Assembly (NCBI RefSeq): GCF_913060805.1
Contig: NZ_CAJXTC010000007.1
Coordinates: 62,001-126,000, forward strand
Length of the DNA: 64,000 bases
DNA from: an uncultured Draconibacterium sp.
GTDB lineage: Bacteria; Bacteroidota; Bacteroidia; Bacteroidales; Prolixibacteraceae
Direction of reading: 5' to 3'
Made by a program: the position numbers and the translations under genes. This document shows positions 17,623 through 27,822 of this stretch, one piece after another; the stretch's first letter is position 1; each line of letters opens with the position of its first letter. The notes below the pieces were generated by a model that saw nothing but the letters and a program-made list of their open reading frames with translations, had not been told where the DNA came from and did not search any database.

Positions 17623-20600
17623 ATGAAAAAAAATGAAGGAAAGGCTTCCCTTTTGGGGAGAAGCATGATTTTACGAACGAAGATTACATTACTCTTTGTA
17701 GCTCTTTTTGTAATGCAGGGTTTCTCCAGCGTGTACTCGCAAACCGAAATATTAAAGCTAACAAAAACAACAGGAACTATCAGTGAGATACTGGAAGCGA
17801 TTGACAGACAAAGCGAATTTCGTTTCTTTTATGCCGCTGATTTATTTGATGAAACCGGAGATATAGAAGTGGAAGAAACTGAGCTTACCATGGATGTTTT
17901 TCTGGGAAAATACATTGCACCACTGGGCTTTCATTATACTGTTACTGACCGAACCGTTATTATTCGTAAAAAGACCGAAGAGCCGGCGGAAACTAAATCT
18001 AAATTAAATGACATTGAGGAAACAATTCCGGTAAAGGGGGTTGTAAGCGATGATATAGGAGCACCACTTCCCGGAGTAACAGTAGTGGTTGTTGGTAGTA
18101 CCCGTGGAGTAATTACAGATATTGATGGAAAGTTTGAGATTGATGTGGAACCAACTGCAAAATTAAATTTCTCTTTTATTGGCATGACTGACCAGCAAAT
18201 TGACGTAAGTAACCGCTCAGTTATAAACGTAACACTTCAACAGAAATCAGAAGAACTGGATGATATTACAGTTGTAGCATTCGGCCGGCAAAAGAAAGAG
18301 AGTGTTCTGGCTTCAATTAGTACGATAAAAACAGAAGATTTAAAAGTGCCGTCGAGTAACCTTACGACTGCACTGGCAGGTCGGATATCAGGATTGATCT
18401 CTTATCAGCGAAGTGGTGAGCCGGGACAGGATGATGCCAGCTTCTTTGTGCGTGGTGTTACTTCTTTCTCGTATGCTTCCGGTCCGCTTATTTTGATTGA
18501 CGGTGTTGAAATGTCGTCATCGGATTTAGCTCGTTTGCAACCTGATGATATCGCCAGTTTTTCGATTATGAAGGATGCTGCTGCAACTGCACTTTATGGG
18601 GCGCGAGGAGCCAATGGTGTTATTCTGGTTACTACAAAAGAAGGTAAAGAAGGAAAAGCAACCATATCTTTTCGTTACGAAACCTCTTTTTCTATGCCGA
18701 CGCAGGAGGTTGATTTAGCCGATCCGGTTACATATATGAAGATGAATAATGAAGCTGTTCTGGCACGCAATCCCTTATCGGCCGTTCCGTATTCTTACGA
18801 GAAAATTGATAATACGATTGCCGGAACCAATCCTTACGTTTACCCGGCTACCGACTGGTATAACATGTTGTTTAAAAACTATACCATAAACCACCGAGCA
18901 AATTTTAATGTAAGTGGTGGTGGTAAAGTTGCTCGCTATTATATTGCCGGAACCTACAACCAGGATAATGGTGTTTTAAAAGTAGACCAAAACAATAATT
19001 TCAATAATAATATCGATTTAAAAAGGTATCTGCTACGCTCAAATGTCAATATTAATATTACAAAAACAACAGAAGCTGTTGTTCGACTGCACGGAACATT
19101 TGACGACTATACCGGGCCTATCGATGGTGGAACTTCATTATATAAAAAGGTAATGCGTTCAGACCCTGTTTTGTTTCCTGCCTATTTTGAGCCCGACGAG
19201 CAATATAGCCATGTTACTCATACTCTTTTTGGGAACTATGATCAAGGACAATACATAAATCCCTATGCCGATATGGTAAAAGGCTACAAAGATTATTCAA
19301 AATCAAAAATGCTCGCTCAATTTGAATTAAAACAGGATTTGAGTTTTGTAACGGAAGGCTTGAGTATTCGTGGACTTTTTAATACCACCCGCTACTCTTA
19401 TTTTGACGTTAGCAGATATTATAATCCCTTTTGGTATTCAGTCGCGAGCTACGATAAACCCACTGACACTTATGTCCTAACGCGATTAAATCCGGAAGAT
19501 GGAACCGAATGGCTTAGCTACGATGAAGGTGCTAAAATTATTTCTTCAACGACCTATGCCGAAGCAGCTATTAATTACGATAGAACCTTTGAAAAGCATA
19601 GTGTAAGTGGTTTGCTGGTTACGCAAATGAGAAATAGAATTGAGCCTAATGCTTCGACATTAGCACTTTCACTTCCGTCGCGAAACCTTGGGCTTTCAGG
19701 TCGTTTTACCTATTCGTATGACAGTCGTTATTTTACCGAATTCAATTTCGGTTATAATGGTTCCGAAAGGTTTGCCGAAAACGAACGTTTTGGATTCTTT
19801 CCATCCGTTGGTGCAGCATGGATAGTTTCAAACGAAGGATTCTGGAACGCGGATATCAGCAAAATCGTTAATAACTTAAAATTGAAGGCAACCTATGGTT
19901 TGGTTGGTAACGATGCAATAGGGGATGCTAACGATCGTTTTTTCTACCTGTCAGAGGTTAACCTTAATAATTCCGGAAGGGGTTTTACCTGGGGGGAAGA
20001 TTCCAAATATTCTGTTAATGGAGTTGGAACATCGCGTTATGCTAACGATCAGATTACTTGGGAAATATCGAAAAAGCTGAATACCGGAATTGAGCTTGGT
20101 CTATTTGATAAGCTTAATATTCAGGCTGATTTTTACACCGAGCATCGCACAAATATATTAATGGATCGTGCCGACATTCCGACAACAATGGGATTACAGG
20201 CTACGCCTCAAACAAATGTTGGAGAGGCAAAAGGTAAAGGGATTGATCTTTCGGCAGACTATCAGCATTCTATTAACAATGATTTCTGGATTACCGGTCG
20301 TGCCAATTTCACATATGCAACATCAAAATTTGAAGTTTACGAAGAGGTTGACAACACAAACACACCCTGGTTATCGCATGTGGGGCAGCCAATTTCGCAA
20401 ACCTGGGGTTATGTCGCCGAACGTTTGTTTATTGATGAGTACGATGTAATTAATTCTCCGACACAAACTTTTAGTGAGTATATGAGTGGCGATATTAAAT
20501 ACCGCGATATTAACGGAGACGGTCAGATAAACTCCTTGGACAAAGTGCCGATTGGGTATCCTACTCAGCCTGAAATTGTTTACGGTTTTGGTATTTCTAC

Positions 20601-21072
20601 CGGATACAGGAACATTGATTTTTCTTGCTTTTTCCAGGGACTTGCAAGAGAATCGTTCTGGATAGATGCATATAACACTGCTCCATTTATTGATACTGAC
20701 GGCAGCTCAAGTACCATATCTAAAAATTCATTGCTACAAGTTTATGCCGATAATCATTTTTCAGATGATAATCCTGACATTTATGCTTTGTGGCCTCGTT
20801 TATCGGACCAATACATTTCTAACAATACACAAACCAGTACCTGGTTTATGAGAAATGGTTCTTTTTTGCGACTGAAATCGGTTGAGTTCGGGTACACACT
20901 ACCTAAAATGCTAACTGAACAGATTGGTATTACAAATCTTAGATTTTATTTCTCGGGAACCAACCTGTTAACCTTTAGCAAATTCAAGCTTTGGGATCCT
21001 GAAATGGCAGGAAACGGATTGGGCTATCCAATTCAGAAGATATTTAATCTTGGTGTTCAGGTTTCATTCTAA
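17623..21072 (+). CDS. SusC-like TonB-dependent transporter with STN domain (PUL unit 2)
   Basis: 1149 aa. Signal peptide at about 18-40 (ILRTKITLLFVALFVMQGF). STN domain at about 50-118 (ISEILEAIDRQSEFRFFYA). Carboxypeptidase-regulatory-like domain at about 140-215 (KGVVSDDIGAPLPGVTVVVV). Plug at about 220-340 (DDITVVAFGRQKKESVLASI, LILIDGVEMSS, GANGVILVTTKEG). The barrel runs to the C-terminal IFNLGVQVSF. As in unit 1, the STN domain indicates sigma/FecR-coupled induction. SusD begins 12 bp later and two more surface lipoprotein genes follow, so this is the main import locus of the PUL. Outer membrane. Confidence 0.94.
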   Translation: MKKNEGKASLLGRSMILRTKITLLFVALFVMQGFSSVYSQTEILKLTKTTGTISEILEAIDRQSEFRFFYAADLFDETGDIEVEETELTMDVFLGKYIAPLGFHYTVTDRTVIIRKKTEEPAETKSKLNDIEETIPVKGVVSDDIGAPLPGVTVVVVGSTRGVITDIDGKFEIDVEPTAKLNFSFIGMTDQQIDVSNRSVINVTLQQKSEELDDITVVAFGRQKKESVLASISTIKTEDLKVPSSNLTTALAGRISGLISYQRSGEPGQDDASFFVRGVTSFSYASGPLILIDGVEMSSSDLARLQPDDIASFSIMKDAAATALYGARGANGVILVTTKEGKEGKATISFRYETSFSMPTQEVDLADPVTYMKMNNEAVLARNPLSAVPYSYEKIDNTIAGTNPYVYPATDWYNMLFKNYTINHRANFNVSGGGKVARYYIAGTYNQDNGVLKVDQNNNFNNNIDLKRYLLRSNVNINITKTTEAVVRLHGTFDDYTGPIDGGTSLYKKVMRSDPVLFPAYFEPDEQYSHVTHTLFGNYDQGQYINPYADMVKGYKDYSKSKMLAQFELKQDLSFVTEGLSIRGLFNTTRYSYFDVSRYYNPFWYSVASYDKPTDTYVLTRLNPEDGTEWLSYDEGAKIISSTTYAEAAINYDRTFEKHSVSGLLVTQMRNRIEPNASTLALSLPSRNLGLSGRFTYSYDSRYFTEFNFGYNGSERFAENERFGFFPSVGAAWIVSNEGFWNADISKIVNNLKLKATYGLVGNDAIGDANDRFFYLSEVNLNNSGRGFTWGEDSKYSVNGVGTSRYANDQITWEISKKLNTGIELGLFDKLNIQADFYTEHRTNILMDRADIPTTMGLQATPQTNVGEAKGKGIDLSADYQHSINNDFWITGRANFTYATSKFEVYEEVDNTNTPWLSHVGQPISQTWGYVAERLFIDEYDVINSPTQTFSEYMSGDIKYRDINGDGQINSLDKVPIGYPTQPEIVYGFGISTGYRNIDFSCFFQGLARESFWIDAYNTAPFIDTDGSSSTISKNSLLQVYADNHFSDDNPDIYALWPRLSDQYISNNTQTSTWFMRNGSFLRLKSVEFGYTLPKMLTEQIGITNLRFYFSGTNLLTFSKFKLWDPEMAGNGLGYPIQKIFNLGVQVSF

Positions 21073-21084
21073 AAAACAGAAAAA

Positions 21085-23019
21085 ATGAAAAAGTTAAAAA
21101 TTACTGTAATATTATTTATTCTGCTTTTCAACTTTGCGTGTTCCGATTATTTAGATGTGGTTCCGGATAATGTCCCCACAATCGATCATGCTTTTTTGGA
21201 CAGAACCAGTGCTGAGAGATATTTAGCAACTTGTTATACGTATTTTCCAAATTTATCCGATCCTGCTGGCGATCCGACCATTCTTGGTAGTGATGAATGG
21301 TGGGCGATCGAAGAGGATCAGTACTTGGGGCGTTCAGCAAATTTTGCTGGACTAAAAATTAAAAAAGGTGAGCAAAATTCGAACAGCCCTTTCTTTAATG
21401 CCTGGGATGGCTACAATGGTGGAAGAGCCTGTTACAGGGCCATTCGCGATTGTAATGTCTTCCTCGAAAATGTCCACAAGGTAGGAAATGACTTAAGCGA
21501 TGCCGAAAAAAGCCGGTGGATTGCCGAAGTAAAAGTGTTAAAAGCGTATTATCATTTTTACCTGATGAGAATGTATGGACCGATACCGTTGGTTAAAGAG
21601 AATTTGCCAATTTCTGCCGGTATTGATGAGGTACGGGTTTACAGAGATTCTTTTGAGGAAGGAATCGATTATATTGTTGGTCTTCTGGAAGAGGCTACTC
21701 CCGACTTACCATTGGAAATTCTGAATGTAAGTACCGAGCTGGGACGAATAACAAAGCCTATAGCATTGGCGTTAAAAGCTCAGATATTGGTTACAGCTGC
21801 AAGTCCTCTGTTTAATGGCAACTCTGACCTTGTGGGTATGGTTGATAGCCGTGGGATGCAGTTGGTAAATTCTGATTACGATCCTGCAAAATGGGTAAGG
21901 GCTGCCACTGCATGTAAGAATGCAATTGATATTTGTTTAATGGCAGGACATGAGCTTTATGAGTTCACCAAGCAAACCAACATCTCTGATTCAACAAAAC
22001 GTTTAATGTCACTACGACATGTGGTTACCGACCGGTGGAACAAGGAGATTATCTGGACGGAGTCAAAATTGAATATGGATGCCTATCAGTATTCTACTAC
22101 TCCGTTCTTTACAGTCGAAGAAGCTCAGTGGGGTCATGTTCACCCATTTATGTATCCTACTTTACGAATGGCAGAGCTATTTTACTCGAGTAATGGTGTT
22201 CCGATTGATGAAGACACGCAATTTGATTACCAGGGAAGGTTCGATACTGAAGCTGCTCCCGAAGAATCGAAATATTACATCCAGCCTGGTTACGAAACTG
22301 CAAAATTGAATATTGGAAGGGAAACAAGGTTTTATGCCAACCTGGCATTTGATGGAGCTACATGGTTTGGAAACGGAAGGTTTAAAGATGTTGGAGATGG
22401 AAACATCAACGAGCAACCCTGGATTATTCGCACCAAAAAAGGTGAGCCACAGGGAAAAACATCAAATCTGAGGTATTCCTCATCAGGTTATTGGGTGAAA
22501 AAAACAAGTCATTTTGAAAGTGTGAGTTCATCGTCATCTTCAAATGTGAGAGTGCGGTCTACATTCCCGATTATTCGCCTGGCCGATCTGTACTTGTTAT
22601 ATGCTGAAGCGCTCAACGAGTCGCTTGATGCCCCTAATCATGAAGTTTATGAATATATCGACAGAGTGCGTGAACGTGCAGGATTACCGGGAGTTGTTGA
22701 AAGTTGGCAAAATGCATCACGCTATCCATCAAAGCCCACCTCTAAAGAGGGAATGCGAGAAATAATTCAGCGTGAAAGAATGATTGAACTTGCATTTGAA
22801 GGGAAACGCTTCTGGGATATTCGCCGTTGGAAAACTGCCCTGGAGTGGTTAAATCAGCCAATCAGAGGTTTAAATCCCGACGGGGAAACAGCTGCGGAGT
22901 TCAATTCGGTAAGGGTAATTTATACACCACATTTTTCAACAAAAGATTACCTGTTCCCAATTCGACAGTATAACATGAGGGTTAATCCTAACTTGATCCA
23001 AAATCCATACTGGCAATAA
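21085..23019 (+). CDS. SusD/RagB-like glycan-binding lipoprotein (PUL unit 2)
   Basis: 644 aa, on the long side for SusD. Lipoprotein signal with cysteine near residue 19 (LFILLFNFACSDYLD). SusD-like features: SAERYLATCYTYFPN, helical repeats, ADLYLLYAEALNE, RERMIELAFEGKRFWDIRRW and the ending LFPIRQYNMRVNPNLIQNPYW. It is paired with the SusC gene 12 bp upstream and would bind the same glycan at the surface. The greater length probably reflects larger loops; I see no extra domain. Confidence 0.94.
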   Translation: MKKLKITVILFILLFNFACSDYLDVVPDNVPTIDHAFLDRTSAERYLATCYTYFPNLSDPAGDPTILGSDEWWAIEEDQYLGRSANFAGLKIKKGEQNSNSPFFNAWDGYNGGRACYRAIRDCNVFLENVHKVGNDLSDAEKSRWIAEVKVLKAYYHFYLMRMYGPIPLVKENLPISAGIDEVRVYRDSFEEGIDYIVGLLEEATPDLPLEILNVSTELGRITKPIALALKAQILVTAASPLFNGNSDLVGMVDSRGMQLVNSDYDPAKWVRAATACKNAIDICLMAGHELYEFTKQTNISDSTKRLMSLRHVVTDRWNKEIIWTESKLNMDAYQYSTTPFFTVEEAQWGHVHPFMYPTLRMAELFYSSNGVPIDEDTQFDYQGRFDTEAAPEESKYYIQPGYETAKLNIGRETRFYANLAFDGATWFGNGRFKDVGDGNINEQPWIIRTKKGEPQGKTSNLRYSSSGYWVKKTSHFESVSSSSSSNVRVRSTFPIIRLADLYLLYAEALNESLDAPNHEVYEYIDRVRERAGLPGVVESWQNASRYPSKPTSKEGMREIIQRERMIELAFEGKRFWDIRRWKTALEWLNQPIRGLNPDGETAAEFNSVRVIYTPHFSTKDYLFPIRQYNMRVNPNLIQNPYWQ

Positions 23020-23135
23020 AAATTGTAAACTTAATTTATGCATGAAATGGAACAAGCATTCAAAAGGACTTTCGTAAGAAATGAAGAAATTGATACGAGT
23101 TCCGGAGTTATGCTAAATTTTTAAAATATAAACGA

Positions 23136-24332
23136 ATGAAAAAATATATTATAAACATTGCGTTTCTTATGTTCTTTGTGTATTCGTGTACTGAGGAACA
23201 GATTGGGCAGTATCCTGTCGACGATATTCCTCCGCAGGAGGTGTTGAATCCGGTTGTGGAAAATTTTAAAGGAGGAGCATCCATAACATATGATCTGCCC
23301 GGTGATAAGGATCTACAGTATGTAAAAGCTGTTTATTCCTTACCAACAGGCGAAGTAAAAGAAAAACTGGCATCATCATTTATTAATGAGTTAACTATTG
23401 AAGGTTTTGCCAGAGCAGCAAAAACGAATGTTAACCTAATTTCAGTAGATAAGAGCAGAAATGAATCGGATCCGGTTATCATTGAAATAGAACCGGCTGA
23501 TTCACCCATTTTCGATGTTTATGCGAGTCTTGCTGTAGTTGCCAGCTTTGGTGGTATTAAAATCACCTGGGAAAACCCGGAACAAAAAGATATTGTGGTA
23601 GGAGTGGTTATTAAAAATGAAGATGGCACCTATGATCAGGTGGAAAGTTTTTATACTTCGGTAAGTAATGGTCTGGGAGCTGTGCGGGGTATGGAACCTG
23701 TGGAAACTGAATTCGGTGTTTATATTCGGGATGTTTACGATAATTACACTGATACGCTTATTACTGTACTCTCTCCATGGGAAGAATCTGAACTGGATAA
23801 GGATCAGTGGCGTGGCTTACCGCTTTGTTCAGAGTTTTCGCTTTCGCAATGGGGAAAACCGATTGAATGTATGTGGGACGGTGCCACAACAAACAGCGAC
23901 TTTTATTATATAAACAGAACATCTTCCACCCCCATATTCTTTACGATGGATCTGGGTGTGACAACTAAACTTTCGCGCTTTAAGTTTTGGGCTCGTAACG
24001 GTTATTATTTTAACCTGCACCATCCAAAGGAGTTTGAAGTTTGGGGAACGAATGATCCGGCTATTGCCAATGCCAACGGTGATGCATGTTCGTGGGATGG
24101 CTGGGAATTGCTATACACGGGCATTTCAGAAAAACCATCTGGCCCAGATGTTGTTTCGCAAAGTAATCTGTCAAGCGAAGATTTGGCTCTGGCTATGTCG
24201 GGTGAAGAGTTTGAGTTTCCATTGGAAGTTCCTGAAGTACGGTACATTCGTTTCCGTACGCTTCGCACCTGGACTGATTCAAATAGCTCATTCATTGCAG
24301 AGTTAACGTTCTGGGGACAGATTAATGAGTAA
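23136..24332 (+). CDS. Surface glycan-binding-type lipoprotein (DUF4959/DUF5126/DUF5000)
   Basis: 398 aa. Lipoprotein signal with cysteine near residue 18 (LMFFVYSCTEEQIGQYP). The N-terminal region PPQEVLNPVVENFKGGASI is typical of DUF4959. A second Ig-like domain (about 120-215, ITWENPEQKDIVVGVVI) matches the DUF5126 position. The C-terminal domain (about 225-395; ITRLSRFKFWARNG-like strands, YIRFRTLRTW) is a discoidin/F5-8-type DUF5000 fold. Proteins of this build follow SusD in many PULs and act as surface glycan-binding proteins. The family assignment is from pattern; ligand unknown. It is in the unit 2 operon. Confidence 0.8.
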   Translation: MKKYIINIAFLMFFVYSCTEEQIGQYPVDDIPPQEVLNPVVENFKGGASITYDLPGDKDLQYVKAVYSLPTGEVKEKLASSFINELTIEGFARAAKTNVNLISVDKSRNESDPVIIEIEPADSPIFDVYASLAVVASFGGIKITWENPEQKDIVVGVVIKNEDGTYDQVESFYTSVSNGLGAVRGMEPVETEFGVYIRDVYDNYTDTLITVLSPWEESELDKDQWRGLPLCSEFSLSQWGKPIECMWDGATTNSDFYYINRTSSTPIFFTMDLGVTTKLSRFKFWARNGYYFNLHHPKEFEVWGTNDPAIANANGDACSWDGWELLYTGISEKPSGPDVVSQSNLSSEDLALAMSGEEFEFPLEVPEVRYIRFRTLRTWTDSNSSFIAELTFWGQINE

Positions 24333-24426
24333 ACACATGGTAAATGAGAGTTAATTTTTATGGAATCAAGTAGTGGTGAAGCAGAACCGATTTCATCAAA
24401 ATCATTAAAATTTAGAATTAAAACAC

Positions 24427-25530
24427 ATGAAAAATATAAAATATTTAGGATTGATATTCGTATCCATGTTTATGATTCTGCTTTCTTGTTCAGATATGAA
24501 TGATGTTCATGATCAATATCTGCGAGATGGTGAAATTATTTACATCGGACGCGTTGATTCTGCCAAAGTTTTTGCCGGCAATGAGCGATTTGATTTACGC
24601 TATTGGATTACTGATCCAAGAGCTAAAGAATTAAAAATCTATTGGGATGAAAAACGTGATTCTGTAGTGGTGCCAATTCCTGAACACTTGGCTTCTGAAA
24701 GTATTGATGTTAGTGTTGGAGATGAAACTCCAATGACTGAGGGAAGTTATACATTTCAATTAGTTTCAAATGATAAAGATGGCCTTACATCAGTTGTTTT
24801 CGATCAGATCGGAAACGTTTATGGTTCAATGTTTCAATCCACCCTAGTTCAACGGTTTGTAAAAGAAACATCATACAATGCAGATAACAACCAGTTAATC
24901 ATTACCTGGGGAGATCCAATGTCAGTCAGAGACATAGGTGTTGAAATGACTTATTTCGAAGGAGATGAAGAAAAAGTTATCGAAATATTGAATGAAGATG
25001 GTACACAAACGGTAATTGATGATTATAATATTGAAAAGGGAGCAACTTTCAGGACAATGTATTTGCCCGAGGAAGGAGCAATCGATACGTTCTTTACAGC
25101 ATCGTCTTCAGTTGAGATCATTCAGAATGTAGCACTGAAGAAAATCGTTACCGCGAGCAGTTTCCTCAGAGAAGGATTTGAGGGATCGAATGCTGTTGAT
25201 GGTGTTATTTCTTCTGCCTCGCGATGGATAACCGTTTCCGATGCAGGACTGGAACACTGGATTGAAATTGATTTGGGACGAGAATATAGTTTAACTTCGT
25301 TTAAGGTGTACAAATACCTATACAACCAGTACCTTATTCCAAATTTTTATTTCCAGGTAAATGTTAGTGGTGAATGGGTAAATGCTACTGAAGTGAATAA
25401 CTTTTTAGGGGAAACCTACACCGGAACTTTTGATGAGGAAATTAGTACAGATAAAGTGCGGATTTTTGTTCCCGATTACGAAGACAACATGGTGAGAATA
25501 ATGGAAATTGAAGTATATGCTAAGCTTTAG
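24427..25530 (+). CDS. Surface lipoprotein with DUF4998 and F5/8-type (CBM32-like) domain
   Basis: 367 aa. Lipoprotein signal with cysteine near residue 21 (MFMILLSCSDMNDVHDQYL). The N-terminal about 30-215 matches the DUF4998 pattern (FDLRYWITDPRAKELKIYWD). The C-terminal about 225-365 is a discoidin-like F5/8 type C domain (KKIVTASSFLREGFEGSNAVDG, HWIEIDLGREYSLTSFKVYK, MVRIMEIEVYAKL), the fold of CBM32. It is the last gene of the unit 2 binding operon and is followed by a structured termination region. It likely helps hold glycan at the cell surface. Confidence 0.8.
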   Translation: MKNIKYLGLIFVSMFMILLSCSDMNDVHDQYLRDGEIIYIGRVDSAKVFAGNERFDLRYWITDPRAKELKIYWDEKRDSVVVPIPEHLASESIDVSVGDETPMTEGSYTFQLVSNDKDGLTSVVFDQIGNVYGSMFQSTLVQRFVKETSYNADNNQLIITWGDPMSVRDIGVEMTYFEGDEEKVIEILNEDGTQTVIDDYNIEKGATFRTMYLPEEGAIDTFFTASSSVEIIQNVALKKIVTASSFLREGFEGSNAVDGVISSASRWITVSDAGLEHWIEIDLGREYSLTSFKVYKYLYNQYLIPNFYFQVNVSGEWVNATEVNNFLGETYTGTFDEEISTDKVRIFVPDYEDNMVRIMEIEVYAKL

Positions 25531-25563
25531 GTAGACAGTAGCTTATAGGGAATAGAGGAGAGG

Positions 25564-25660
25564 AAAGGCTGCATAATCGTATTTTGAATTATTGGATCAG
25601 AATTGCTATCAAATTGAGCTAGAATTCTGTAGAAGTATCCAATTCTTTTGTGTAGCCTTT
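25564..25660 (+). other. Nested stem-loop, complex terminator or RNA element
   Basis: Three nested stems are seen: AAAGGCTGCA (25564-25573) with TGTAGCCTTT (25651-25660, one G-T pair); ATTGGAT (25591-25597) with ATCCAAT (25637-25643); CAGAATT (25598-25604) with AATTCTG (25623-25629). T-rich sequence follows. It separates the SusCD/binding operon from the enzyme operon. It could be an elaborate terminator, an attenuator or a processing site. Confidence 0.55.
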
Positions 25661-25752
25661 TTCTTGTTTTTGAACGTCAGATCGATTGTCCTTTGCTCGT
25701 TTTTAAAGGGTATATATACAAGAAAGAATTTAAACAACTTAAACCATAGTCA

Positions 25753-27798
25753 ATGAATATTTTATATGCAGGCAGTAAAACTGTTTTTAGGGTACTGGTA
25801 AGTGGATTATTTATGGTTGCTTGTTTTTATACAGGGAATGCTCAAACACGGGCAATCCTGAAAAACGACACATTAACACTTTCGAATTCATTAATAAAAC
25901 GACAATTCCTCTGGAATAATGGAGAGTTGTTAGCTTTAAATTTGACAGATATTCAAAGTGGTAAGAATCTGCTTAAAACAGCGAGCAATCCTGCATTTCG
26001 TATTACCGAAAAAATTTCGTTAAAGGAATCATCCTTTAAAACAGAAGAGCTTGCTGCTAACAATCTGCATTACGCCTATTTAAAGGCAGAGGTTATACTT
26101 GATTATGGAACTTTTAAACTGAAACGTATATTTCGGATCCTTGAGAATGTGCCGGCAATCGAGTGCGAAAATTATCTTTGGATAGCGGAGGATTCTGATT
26201 TTGATAGGACGGAAAACTTTCTGCAAACACCGGTTATACTTGAAAATATCGAAACAAGTATAAAGTATCCGCATTTGAAAGCTGTTGAATTTTTCGATAG
26301 AACCGATCAGAATAATAACCTTGTAAAAGAAGAGGACGCGGTGGCATTTACAAATCCTGTGGAGTTAAAAGGTAATTTGTTGCAGATTACTTCTTCTGAA
26401 TTCGGCGAACCGGGTGTTTTTATACTGAAGAAAGCGCCTTGCTCATTTGTGCAGTTAAGTTATCCCGGCTATGATTTTAAGTCGGCCCGAAATTCGATAA
26501 GTGTTGTCGGTGCCGGTATTTCAAACCAAGCCTTAATTAAAGGCGAATGGATAAAACTTTACGGTTCAGTGGTTGGCGTTTTTGATGGCTCCGAACGTGG
26601 TTTTACACACGCTTTGCATTCATATCAGAAATCAATTCGCAGAACTTTTGCCGAACGCGATGAAATGATCATGATGAATACCTGGGGTGACAGAAACAAG
26701 GATGCCAGCATCAGCGAAGCGTTTTTAAAAGCCGAATTGGATGCCTGCGAAAAGTTAGGTGTTTCACATTTTCAGGTCGACGATGGCTGGCAACAGGGAC
26801 TTTCGCAAAACTCTGCTCAGGCGGCCGGAGATAAATGGGATTTGTGGTCGAAAGAAGACTGGGAACCTCATGCAGAACGTTTGCCAAATGGCTTTAAACC
26901 AATCGTAGAATATGCCCGAAAAAAGAATATTCAGCTTGGGCTTTGGTTTGCTCCAAGTAATTATAATAGTTATGAAAACTGGGAGATGGATGCAGAAATT
27001 ATTCTGAATTTATATCACACTTATTCCATTCGATACTTTAAAATTGATGGAACGATGTTGCCCGACAAGCTTGCTGATCATCGTTTACGAATGCTTTTTG
27101 ATAAAGTGTCAACCGAGTCCGATGGAAATATTGTAATCAATCTGGATGCTACAGCCGGCAACCGAGCCGGGTATCATTACCTGAGTTCATACGGCAATAT
27201 TTTCCTTGAAAATCGCTATACCGATTGGGGGAATTATTATCCGCACTGGACGCTTCGAAATTTGTGGCAACTATCTGCCTATGTTCCTACCAGAAATTTC
27301 CAGATTGAGTTTCTGAATAAATGGCGCAATAAAGCCGTTTATGGCGAAGATGATCCATTGGCGCCGTATTTCATTCCGTTCGAGTACCAATTTGCAATTA
27401 CCATGATGGCGCAGCCACTGGCCTGGTTTGAAGGAACCGGTTTGCCGGAAGAAGCAATGAATATTGGAGGTGTCATAAAAAAATACCGCAGCATTCAGGC
27501 CGATATTCACACAGGCGATATTTATCCTATTGGAGACGAACCCAGTGGTTATGGCTGGACAGGTTTTCAGTCGGTTAAAGATGAAAAAAGCGGTTATGTA
27601 CTGGTCTTTCGTGAGAAAAACAAGGAAGCATCCCGGTTGATGAAAACACTGTTGCCTGAGAAAAAAAATATAGTGTTGACACCCGTTTTAGGCCAGGGGA
27701 AACGAATTGAAACCATGCCTGATTCAAACCATGAAATACAGTTAGAGTTACCTGACGAGTTTTCTTACTGTTTATATGAATATACCGTTGAAGATTAG
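25753..27798 (+). CDS. GH36-like (clan GH-D) alpha-galactosidase-type glycosidase
   Basis: 681 aa. N-terminal signal region (VLVSGLFMVACFYTGNAQ), beta-sandwich domain to about 295, then a TIM barrel starting MMNTWGDRNKDASISEAFL with HFQVDDGWQQ. The clan GH-D nucleophile is Asp432 in YFKIDGTM and the acid/base is about Asp491 in NRYTDWGNYYP. Size and architecture match GH36 or related alpha-galactosidases. The long divergent N-terminal half leaves alpha-N-acetylgalactosaminidase or another alpha-glycosidase possible. It starts the enzyme operon; the next gene begins 24 bp after its stop. It would remove alpha-linked side chains, probably in the periplasm. Confidence 0.78.
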   Translation: MNILYAGSKTVFRVLVSGLFMVACFYTGNAQTRAILKNDTLTLSNSLIKRQFLWNNGELLALNLTDIQSGKNLLKTASNPAFRITEKISLKESSFKTEELAANNLHYAYLKAEVILDYGTFKLKRIFRILENVPAIECENYLWIAEDSDFDRTENFLQTPVILENIETSIKYPHLKAVEFFDRTDQNNNLVKEEDAVAFTNPVELKGNLLQITSSEFGEPGVFILKKAPCSFVQLSYPGYDFKSARNSISVVGAGISNQALIKGEWIKLYGSVVGVFDGSERGFTHALHSYQKSIRRTFAERDEMIMMNTWGDRNKDASISEAFLKAELDACEKLGVSHFQVDDGWQQGLSQNSAQAAGDKWDLWSKEDWEPHAERLPNGFKPIVEYARKKNIQLGLWFAPSNYNSYENWEMDAEIILNLYHTYSIRYFKIDGTMLPDKLADHRLRMLFDKVSTESDGNIVINLDATAGNRAGYHYLSSYGNIFLENRYTDWGNYYPHWTLRNLWQLSAYVPTRNFQIEFLNKWRNKAVYGEDDPLAPYFIPFEYQFAITMMAQPLAWFEGTGLPEEAMNIGGVIKKYRSIQADIHTGDIYPIGDEPSGYGWTGFQSVKDEKSGYVLVFREKNKEASRLMKTLLPEKKNIVLTPVLGQGKRIETMPDSNHEIQLELPDEFSYCLYEYTVED

Positions 27799-27822
27799 AA
27801 TAAATTTCCTGAGTTTGTTAGC

